64,000 nt of DNA from Atriophallophorus winterbourni (lineage: Eukaryota > Platyhelminthes > Trematoda > Plagiorchiida > Microphallidae). The DNA lies in contig JACCGJ010001316.1 of the NCBI GenBank assembly GCA_013407085.1, positions 62,001 to 126,000 on the forward strand, in the 5' to 3' direction. Every line of letters begins with the position of its first letter. Positions within the stretch are counted from its first letter, which is position 1. Under the pieces are notes generated by a model, which did not search any database, was not told the origin of the DNA, and saw only the letters and a list, made by a program, of their open reading frames with translations. Below are positions 56,230 through 64,000 of this stretch, piece by piece. A program made the position numbers and the translations under genes.

Positions 56230-57809
56230 AGGTTATCTAAATTGCTTCACTGCACCAAAACGTTGACCTGCCAGCTCGCAGACGCGGTCTCGATCAACCT
56301 TAAATTCTTGACCTTGTCTTAACGCCTGAAGCAACCGCGGGAGAGGATATACAATACCTGGCACCGCTGGGACAGAGTGACCATGTGGTGCTCGTCTTTG
56401 ATTATGTATGTAATGCGGAACGATTGAGAGAACAAACAAAATTCTTCAGAAAAATACAATTTCAATCCTTAAATATCAGTCTCCAGGATGCACACGCTCA
56501 GGAGTTTGATTTCAGGGATTCGGGTTAATATTACACTACATGTCTAAATTATCTAAATTCGAATATTGATTAGAACTCTATTTTATACCACACAAATGCA
56601 ACCACAACTACCAGTTTGTTATCCGTAGTAGAACTTATAAATGTTTAGCTATAAAGATAGAGTCCTAGGCAGCTCATAAGAATTTTGGCACGGAAGCAAC
56701 TTGGAAGCGATTCTGTAATATACGGAATCACGTCACGACTCTTGTAAGAGAAGATCGCATGCAGTTCCAATGGATTTTGCTTAAGAGAACGGAACAGAAT
56801 CCTAAGCTTCTCAACAAGATGATCGATCAAGAATCAAACCAGGAGTATTCTCTGTACAACCCCTCTACCCAACATACCGCCGATGCTTCAGCAACGTCTT
56901 ACTCATTTTGTCTTCAATCTTAAGTGTTGTATCATCATATCAAGTATTAAGAAATTGGTAACGTTTGGAATTATTAAGAGAAATTGCTGTCAATGAATAT
57001 ATGGTTTGGCGGAAATTTTGTCAACTAAACAAAATTATCCCGAACATACAACGCATGTGTCGCATTGCTTTGACTGCTCCTCTCACGCGCTTATTCAATC
57101 TCAGCCTGCAATGAGGAAAATTACTACCGCATTGGAAAGCAGGGATGACAACTTTCATTTATAAAGGCGATAGCTGTTCAGACACAGCAAACCATAGACG
57201 GGTAACACTACCTCCGGTGATCTCTAAATTAATGCAACGCATTGTGACTGTGCGTAGAAGAGAACATTTTGAAACTATAATATTTTGACTACAGCACAAC
57301 AAGGTTGTCGAAAAAATTGTTTCTGAATAACTTACATTCTTACAACGTTCGAGGATTTGACCAAGGCACTAGACAAAGTTGAGGTTGTACATGCTTGCTA
57401 CATCGACATTTCCAAAGCTTCCGATAGAGTCAACCATGACGTTTTAATAAAAAAGCTCGAAGCTTAAGATGTAACGGGAATTTTGCTGAATTGGATAAGG
57501 GACTATCTTACTGATAGACACGTCCAAGTTCGCGTTAGCAGCAACTTCTCTTTAAGAATAGACGTCACAAGTAAAGTTCTGCAGGACTCGGTGCTTGGAC
57601 CTCGTCTATTCGTGGTGTATATGAACGATATAGTAGAGGATATTGGATGTAAATTGATACTGTTTGCCGATAATATAAAAATATGGAAACGTGTCAGGTC
57701 TGTTAATTATTGAATGGCATTAAAAAGGGATCTGTACACCATATTTCATTGGTACCAGACAAATGATATACCATTTGACCCTGCGAAATCTAAAATGCGG
57801 CGGCTTGAA
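56230..57809 (+). mobile_element. CR1-like LINE (older copy), left part
   Basis: It begins in the endonuclease: ILDLVLTPEA then YLAPLGQSDHVVLVFDY (about 56350-56405), with the catalytic SDH intact. The RT follows with decayed frames: RIKPGVFSV, a K-A-G-M type block, YIDISKA, LLNWIRDYLTDRHVQVRVSS, LFADNIKIWKRVRSV (57659 on; FADD changed to FADN). It stops at CGGCTTGAA (57801-57809), where the minus-strand copy was inserted; the rest resumes at 59931. Confidence 0.88.
57483..57713 (+). pseudogene. CR1-like reverse transcriptase palm fragment (FADN)
   Basis: A 76-codon open stretch of the older CR1-like copy with LNWIRDYLTDRHVQVRVSS, VLGPRLFVVYMNDIV and LFADNIKIW. The second catalytic Asp is replaced by Asn. 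Confidence 0.8.
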
Positions 57810-57931
57810 CTCAGAACTCAGAACTCAGAAAATTGTATGGTAGAAAAAGCATTAAGCTTAACAATAACCATAGGATGACAAGATATATGGAACATATAAA
57901 AAAATATAAAAAATATAAAATATCTCAAAAA

Positions 57932-59416
57932 TCAATAGGGACATTCGCATACCGCATGGTTCGTCATAAACTCATCGAGTTTGAAAGCGAAAACCTCAAC
58001 AGATTCTGATCGTGTGATTTTTTCAGGCAAATAGTTCCAAGTGAAACAAATTCTTACGGAGAAAAAATTACGACGTATATCCAATCGAGAATGCGGAATG
58101 CTTAAAGCCTTTGAATGTGTTCGTGTTCTAGTAAGGTCATTGGGCTTTAGCAAGTGTTTAAGGGAATGGTTTACAGAATGCAGGATTTTGAAGGTCAACA
58201 TAAGGTCACTACGTATCCGCCGTTGGGTAAAATCTTGTAGGTTCAGTTTTAACATTCGCTCTGTGAAAGGCAAATTTCTGTACCGGGAGACCAACTTTGT
58301 AGCACGATGATAAATCCTGTCGAGTATTTCGATATCCTTCCTCAGCCATGGTGCCCAGGCTTGGATGGAATATTCCATAACAGGACGTATATACGTGTTA
58401 ATTACCTGGGGTAGGGTTTCGGGCGTAAAAATCCGGAATATTCTTTTGAGAAGACTCAAGATACGGCAAGCTTTATTGTACACCATCCGGCAATGCTGTC
58501 CAGGCTTAAGGTTAAACGAAACCCAGATACCCAGATCTTTTTCTGCTGTGGTCCAGACGAGATCTTGCGTGCCAAGCTGATACGTGTGGTGCAGAGATTT
58601 CCCAAGCTGCAGCATTTTACATTTCGCAGGGTTAAATGGTAACTCATTTAACTGTGACCAACGAAATAAGATGCTTAGATCCCGTTGTAATGCCATACAG
58701 TCATTAACAGACCTGACACGTTTCCAAATTTTAATATCATCGGCAAATAGTATCAAGTTGCATCCAATATCCTCTACTATATCGTTCATATACACCAAGA
58801 ATAGAAGAGGTCCAAGCACCGAGCCTTGCGGAACTCCACTCGTGACGTCTATTTTTCTAGATAAGGTGCTGCCAACGCGAACTTGGACGTGTCTATCAGT
58901 AAGATAGTCCCTTATCCAATTCAGCAATATTCCCGTTATTCCATAGGATTCGAGCTTTTTAATTAAGATGTCATGGTTGACTCTATCGAAAGCTTTGGAA
59001 ATATCGATGTAGCAAGCATGTACAGCCTCACCTTCGTCTAGTGCCTTGGTCCAATCCTCGAACGTTGTAAGAAGGTTAGATAAACAACAACGACCTCTTC
59101 GAAAACCGTGTTGTGCTGCGGTCAAAATATTTTGGTTTTCAAAATGTTCTCTTATGCGCGCAGTCACAATGCGTTCCATTAATTTGGAGATCACCGGAAG
59201 TAACGTTACCGGTCTATAGTTTGCTGTGTCTGAACGGCTACCGCCTTTATAAATAGGAGTTATCATCCCTGCTTTCCATTGCGGTGGTATTTTTCCTTCA
59301 TTTAAGCTGAGATTGAATATGCGAGTGAGAGGAGCAGTCAAAGCAACGCGACACCTGCGAAGTACGGCGGGGTAATTTTGTCTGCGCCAGGGGACTTCTT
59401 TTCGTTTAGTCGACAA
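57932..59416 (-). CDS. CR1-like reverse transcriptase ORF, main part (494 codons)
   Basis: RNA-directed DNA polymerase of the younger CR1-like copy. The open frame runs 494 codons; the first about 15 precede the frameshift and are probably read in the wrong frame. Visible RT motifs: MITPIYKGGSRSD (51-63), NYRPVTLLPVISK (67-79), AAQHGFRRGR (100-109), CYIDISKAFDRVNHD (135-149), TSGVPQGSVLGPLLFLVYM (192-210), LILFADDIKIW (221-231; FADD 224-227), KDLGIWVSF. The C-terminal part is a typical CR1 tail with IRPVMEYSIQAWAPWL. It ends with a stop before a 3' UTR of about 100 bp. The RT core looks intact, but a frameshift near 59370 separates it from the N-terminal part. Confidence 0.9.
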   Translation of the reverse strand: MSTKRKEVPWRRQNYPAVLRRCRVALTAPLTRIFNLSLNEGKIPPQWKAGMITPIYKGGSRSDTANYRPVTLLPVISKLMERIVTARIREHFENQNILTAAQHGFRRGRCCLSNLLTTFEDWTKALDEGEAVHACYIDISKAFDRVNHDILIKKLESYGITGILLNWIRDYLTDRHVQVRVGSTLSRKIDVTSGVPQGSVLGPLLFLVYMNDIVEDIGCNLILFADDIKIWKRVRSVNDCMALQRDLSILFRWSQLNELPFNPAKCKMLQLGKSLHHTYQLGTQDLVWTTAEKDLGIWVSFNLKPGQHCRMVYNKACRILSLLKRIFRIFTPETLPQVINTYIRPVMEYSIQAWAPWLRKDIEILDRIYHRATKLVSRYRNLPFTERMLKLNLQDFTQRRIRSDLMLTFKILHSVNHSLKHLLKPNDLTRTRTHSKALSIPHSRLDIRRNFFSVRICFTWNYLPEKITRSESVEVFAFKLDEFMTNHAVCECPY

Positions 59417-59930
59417 AGTTCCCGCCCAACCATGTATTCGTTGATAGTCATTTCACTTAATAATTCGAAATGTGGTGAACTTGATGAAAGTTGATATGGT
59501 ATACAACGCTTGGGATTGAAGACAAATGAGTAAAACGTTGCTAAAGCGTCGGCGGTATCTTGGGCAGTGTGGGTCAATCCATGAGGTGTTAGTACAGAGA
59601 ATACACCTGGTTTGATCTTTGATCGTTCATTTACTATCTTGTAGAGAAGCTTAGGATTCTTTTCCATTCTCTTAAGCAAGTTCCATTGGAATTGCATGCG
59701 ATCTTCTCTTACAAGAGTCGTGACTTGATTCCGTATCTTACAGAATCGCTTCCAAGTTTCTTCCGTACCAAACTTCTTATGAGTTACCCAAGACTCTCGC
59801 TTAACAGCTAACCATTTCTTCGTTCTACTCCGAATAACAAACTGGTTGTTGTAGCTGTATTTGTGTGGTACAAAAATCGAGTTTCGTAAATCTTCGAATT
59901 GAGATAATTTAGAAACGAATTGTAATATGA
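59338..59930 (-). pseudogene. CR1-like ORF, N-terminal part (frameshifted from main part)
   Basis: An open frame that overlaps the main RT frame and covers the region between endonuclease and RT fingers: RTKKWLAVKRESW, FQWNLLKRMEKNPKLLY, NERSKIKPGVFSVLTPHG, KKSPGADKITPPYF. After PPYF the frame must change to continue into the main RT. Codons upstream of 59930 in the same frame derive from the flanking older copy. Confidence 0.82.
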
Positions 59931-60475
59931 GCTTGGAAAATCTCTGCAGCACACGTGTCAGCTTGGCACGCAAGATCTCGTCTAGACCACCGCCGAAAAA
60001 ATCTCGGTATCTGGGTGTCTTTAAACATCATCGCCGGACAATGTACGATAAAGCATGCCGTATCTCGAGTCTACTAAAAGGATTTTCAGGATTTTCACGC
60101 CCAAAACCTTATCCCGGGTAATTAATACGTATGTACGTCCTGTTATGGAATATTCCATCCAAGCCTGAGCACCATGGCTGAGGATGAATACCGAACTACT
60201 TGACAGGATTTATATTCGTGGGACAAAGTTGGTCTCCTATTACATAAATTTGCCTTTCAAAGAGCGAATGTTAAAACTAAATCTACACGATTTTACTCAA
60301 CGACAAATACCGAGTGACCTCATGTTGGCATTCAAAATCTTCCATTCCCTTAAACACTTGCTAAAGCCCAATGACCTTATTTGAACACGAAAAAAATCGA
60401 AGGCTTTGAGCATTCCGCATTCTCGATTGAATAATCGTGATGATTTTTTCCCGGTAAGAATTTGTTTCACTTGAA
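59931..60475 (+). mobile_element. CR1-like LINE (older copy), right part
   Basis: Continues the copy at 56230-57809. It starts with SLENLCSTRVSLARKISSRP, the segment that follows KCKMLQLGKS in the family. It goes on with decayed frames for KACRISSLLKG, ERMLKLNLHDFTQRQI and LMLAFKIFHSLKHLLKPND. The two halves are collinear and separated only by the younger insertion. Confidence 0.88.
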
Positions 60476-60719
60476 ACATCGACTAAAGGAGACCAGCAAC
60501 CTCAAAATTGCTTAAAGAGTGAATTGGCACGACGGTAACCAATAAAACTAAACCGTCAGTGAACAATTGCGCGGTATTTAATTATGAGTCAATTTGTAAC
60601 ACATCAAGCTGTAGTAAAACACACGTGAAAAATGCTCTGCATTTTTTTAACCTTTTTCCAACATGGTCAGTTTTTTATGTATAATAAAGATCCATTTAAA
60701 AATCAACAGTCCAACTTAC

Positions 60720-60987
60720 GTTGCTCAATAGTTGGCGTTTCAGCTTTTCAAAACTTGGGAACCGATCCTTCAGTTTTTTATGATGGAAGTTTGTAATGAA
60801 CTCGATAGTGCCTGCCAGACCTTCGCTGAGGGGAGAATCGAACAAATCTTCGAAGGTAGCTTTCAGAGCTTCTGTACACGATTTCGCCTTTGTTTTGAAG
60901 TATTTCACCAAATTTTCGATTGTACAACTATTAACCAAATTGCTGATTTCTTTGTCCAAATACGATTCTTCATTAGTTTTGAGGTTT
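60720..60987 (-). CDS. Exon of unidentified protein
   Basis: A 268-nt exon with acceptor (aatctcaccag) and strong donor (gtaagt), encoding 89 residues in its single long open frame: NLKTNEESYLDKEISNLVNS, KATFEDLFDSPLSEGLAGTI, KKLKDRFPSFEKLKRQLLSN. It looks helical and charged, with no motif I recognise. It is on the same strand as the RGS22-like gene and about 9 kb upstream of its first recognised exon, so it could be its 5' part or belong to another gene. Confidence 0.55.
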
Positions 60988-61094
60988 CTGGTGAGATTTG
61001 AAGGACAAACATGGGTTTTGCTAGGTGTAATTAATGTAAATGTCAAAAACATTTTAAATTTACAAAAGAACTCAAATTCTAACGATTCTCCAAC

Positions 61095-61164
61095 TTTCCG
61101 TTATTTGATAAATCTCTAGACATGTTGGCATCCGAAATTGAGGCAAAAGATCGTAACTCTGGGT
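61095..61164 (-). CDS. Possible exon of the same unidentified gene
   Basis: 70 nt after a long pyrimidine tract ending in AG, encoding PELRSFASISDANMSRDLSN. Joined through AA+A it enters the frame of the exon at 60720-60987 after an intron of about 107 nt. The donor (gttgga) is poor, so this is tentative. Confidence 0.3.
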
Positions 61165-62614
61165 CTTCGAATAAGAAACGAGAAAAGAATGAAAATATTC
61201 GAAAGATTAGCTTTGGACCAATGTCAAATGAATCGAACATATTGAAGTGGAAAACGCAATAGAAATTTATACTTGAAATAAAAACGGATTCAAGTGTTCA
61301 ATAATAAGTAAATTTTGACGAAAATAACTTGATGCAAACGGGATAAATGACCCGTTGATTCGGGCAAAATAGACGAAATTCTTCCAGCCATTATACCAGT
61401 TATCTTAGGCCTCCGATGGCGAATAACGTTTACGTGGAAATAACGATCTACTATTGGCTTGAGCACCTTCGCTTACCACGGACTCTCTCTGTTATTCTTC
61501 TGTGTACCACACAGTAAAGACTGATGCAGTGATTGTCATCGCAATTTCAATGGTGAGTTTGCTTAAATACGCGTTCGTTTAGCCTAACACAATTATATCG
61601 ATCTGTCAATGCTCAATTTTGAGCGAGAGCGGTTCAGAAAGGAAAGCGGCGATGAAAGAGAGGAGCACATAATATCAACAATGTTCTTATATTCTATTAT
61701 CATTTGAAGCCACCAACATCAATATTCCGTTTCTAGCACAATTAACTTTAATACAAATGCAAAATTAATATTACTGATGTTTAAGTGGCTAGTCGCAATG
61801 TAAAATGCCTTTAGCTGAAGTTCAGTTGTTCCAACATGATGTTAAATGATGGAACGATAGACGAACGCATGCCATTGTGTCCGAAATATTTACTCGGATT
61901 TAGCATACTTTTACAATGTCAAGGTACTGGTATCAAATCTACTGTCCACTGTTACAAAAATGTTTCGGAAGACTAAGCTCAGGAAATTAGAGCATATATA
62001 TGAGTCGTATTTTGTTGGTTTTCAAGTCATATACTGTCCATTACCAATGCTCGATGCTCAAAATCTATGCCTCTTTGAATTGGAATTTGCGTTGGATTAC
62101 AGCGGAATTTTACCTAATAAAGGTTTCGCATTATGGAGATTGCGGTAAAACAAATGCAGCGAACATTTTAAATCACATGAAATCGTAACAAGTATTGTAA
62201 GTGGATAATGCGAAGATTGCGTATGATATACATGATTCAAGATAAACACAACAATATTTTTGTGAGATGGAAACGGAGTGAAGACACGTTATTCTAAAGA
62301 ACTTCTAAGATTTAGCATTTAGTGCGTTTGTATTACTGTTGATCAAACTAGCAACTCACTTGTAATCAGATTGTCCCTTATACTTAACTGTGGGTGAAAA
62401 ATGAAAGGAAATTATTACGGATTGTTTAATTATTCGCATCTTCAAACAAGTTACAAACACATAAGATAGCTGTCAGCTTCGAAGAATGAGAGTTTAATTT
62501 GAATAACCCCTAGACCTTGGAGATATTAGAATGTGAACATCTTGACAGATATTAACTCAACAACCGCCACGGTAACGTAATACGAGTTTAGATTAACGCG
62601 ATATGATGTTTTGT
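61165..62614. other. No gene seen
   Basis: AT-rich sequence with short open frames on both strands (for example 61960-62188 plus) that show no domain. No shared repeat was recognised. Confidence 0.4.
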
Positions 62615-62892
62615 GGTGCTTACGTTCCTATTCCTTACAAACCACTACCGGTTTCTTGCTGTTTGCCGTCATCAGGTGGATAAACTAATATCAGGATTAC
62701 TGAGCCTTGAAACAGTGGAATAGTTGTAAACAAAGGAATACTTGAATGCCACTGTTCGATAGGGTTCTTACGAAGAAACACGAAGTTCAAATAAAGAATC
62801 ACAATGTGAGTTTTGGTCAGGCACTCTAGGCGGTTATAAAAGACCAAAAACTGGTAGTGGTCTGTAAGGGATGCGGATGTGCGCACCACAAA
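62613..62892. repeat. Hammerhead-type foldback repeat, about 280 bp
   Basis: The left end TGTGGTGCTTACGTTCC...TTACAAACCACTACCGG is mirrored at the right by CTGGTAGTGGTCTGTAAGG...GTGCGCACCACA. The inner part (CCTTGAAACAGTGGAATAG, GAATGCCACTGTTCGATAGG) matches hammerhead family A at 43840-43890. It contains a hammerhead at 62642-62679. Confidence 0.75.
62642..62679 (-). ncRNA. Hammerhead ribozyme motif with damaged stem II
   Basis: Minus strand: stem I CCAC/GUGG, core CUGAUGA, stem II CGGC/GCAA (only two good pairs), GAAA, ACCGGU, and A at the cleavage position. The core is intact; activity is doubtful because of stem II. Confidence 0.7.
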
Positions 62893-64000
62893 TCATTGGT
62901 CTTTTATACGCATCTTGAGTGCTTGACCATTCGGTATTTGAACATCGCGGTTCGTTGTAAGAACTTTATTTAACAATGAGATACGATGTTGTTTCCAGTT
63001 TTTCAAACAAATTCCTAAATGTGAATTCAAACCCAGTCGCCACTGCACATTTTCGGTACATACTCGTTACCCTAATTCTTCACCGTATCCTGGTTTGAAT
63101 GTGCACGGGAATTTGTTAAAAGTGTTTTTTTGCAGCTCAACATCTGTCCAATGGTGGAAACCTGTACTCTGAGCCTTTTGTGCAAATTAATTTCAAGTAT
63201 GTGTGACGCATTGTCTTGAAAATCGAAAAAAATATTTTGAGGCATTTCTAGTGAATAATATTTATGCAAATACATTTAAAGCACAATAACATCCGACATA
63301 CGCTAGATAAGCTCAATTGAAATACTGGATATGCTGTGTGTTGAAGGTTGACAGACAGAATCTTGGGAAATTACAGCGCTAGTAAACTAAATGTGAAATA
63401 GTTTATGTATGTTATCCGAAAGTGTGGAAACTTTAATTATATGTTTTCTATGGAAAAGCAGGTTGTAAATAAAAAAAATTCAAACTGGAGTTGAATTGAT
63501 ATTGAGAACCACGTGTTTGTAATCAGCCTTTTGCGATGCATGTTCTGATAAAATTCTTACTGACAAGGATCTACTTTTTTAATCGCCATTAATGGAACCC
63601 GGAAAATGACTGTTTCAAATTATCAACCTCCGTGTAAAACTGTCCGAAGTAAACAAGGCCTCATGATGTTTGACACTATCAAAAATTAATCCCACATTAA
63701 ATGATGGATTCAACTTAAATTATTTTAAAGTCGAATTAGGTATGAGTTACAAACATTTCAATCTCATGTTTATTTTGCAGTTCGAAACTTCATGATTTTT
63801 ATGTATCATTTGCTGAAAGAGTAAAGTATTTTTGCTCCATCATTGTTTATTCTGTGACAGGTTTTGCACGTATTTTTTCGATAAAACTAATTGAGTAAGC
63901 GTCTTCATGTATATTATGTGTCAAGATTAAAACATTTAAATTTCTCCTCAGTTAGAATAGACACCTTATATATAAAATGGTATTGACAAATTGGCTAGCA
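62893..64000. other. No gene seen
   Basis: AT-rich window end. A minus-strand frame at 63072-63275 has no recognisable domain. Nothing further can be supported. Confidence 0.4.

Larger units (their letters stand above)
57810..59930 (-). mobile_element. CR1-like LINE (younger copy), 2.1 kb, 5'-truncated
   Basis: Inserted in the older plus-strand copy; the target GCTTG(G)AA appears on both sides (57803-57809 and 59931-59938). The 3' end carries about three tandem TTCTGAG units (57810-57830), the short terminal repeat typical of CR1-type elements. The ORF for RT is nearly intact but the endonuclease is missing, as expected for a 5' truncation during integration. Confidence 0.9.

Noticed and set aside
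61960..62188. Two overlapping 62-codon plus-strand frames
   Set aside because: Typical length for chance frames here; no motif and no splice-bounded structure.

Overview
This is a eukaryotic, AT-rich and repeat-rich window. It carries parts of at least two split genes on the minus strand, embedded in decayed retroelements. Several features fit a flatworm, most probably a trematode: spliced introns of only 28-39 nt beside introns of about 4 kb, CR1-like non-LTR elements, Ty3/Gypsy fragments, and many short repeats carrying hammerhead-ribozyme motifs. That is an inference; no taxon-specific gene was identified.

Layout. 1-4482: no convincing gene; a CpG-rich patch (about 2700-3530) and a CR1-like 3' tail (4141-4325). 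4483-18228 (minus): a complete nine-exon gene for the cytoplasmic dynein-2 light intermediate chain (DYNC2LI1/D2LIC, 359 aa), rebuilt here exon by exon. Its three long introns hold a decayed 3-kb LINE, a hammerhead remnant, an ATT microsatellite with a 20-base gap, and a 141-bp hAT-type MITE. 18229-33144: intergenic, with a CR1-like element broken by a Gypsy fragment, a second internally deleted CR1-like copy, an internally deleted zinc-finger LINE, and further Gypsy debris. 33145-51851 (minus): thirteen exons of a multi-RGS-domain gene most like RGS22; its 5' part is not found. Its introns hold the best hammerhead repeats. 51852-60480: a pogo/Tigger-like non-autonomous transposon, a 1,000-base assembly gap, and a CR1-like copy split by a second CR1-like copy on the other strand. 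60481-64000: one good and one weak minus-strand exon of an unidentified protein, and another hammerhead-type foldback repeat.

Both recognised host genes are on the same strand. DYNC2LI1 serves retrograde intraflagellar transport, and RGS22 is best known from testis, so a cilium/sperm theme is possible, but the sequence does not show co-regulation.

The most interesting signal is a set of roughly 300-bp repeats built around type I hammerhead ribozymes. Two copies of one family start and stop at the same points, contain one unit plus about 40 bp of a second, and sit in 11-12 bp target-site duplications. This is the structure expected from reverse transcription of a circular or concatemeric ribozyme RNA (retrozyme-like). 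One of these copies has itself been invaded by a second hammerhead family with a 14-bp duplication.
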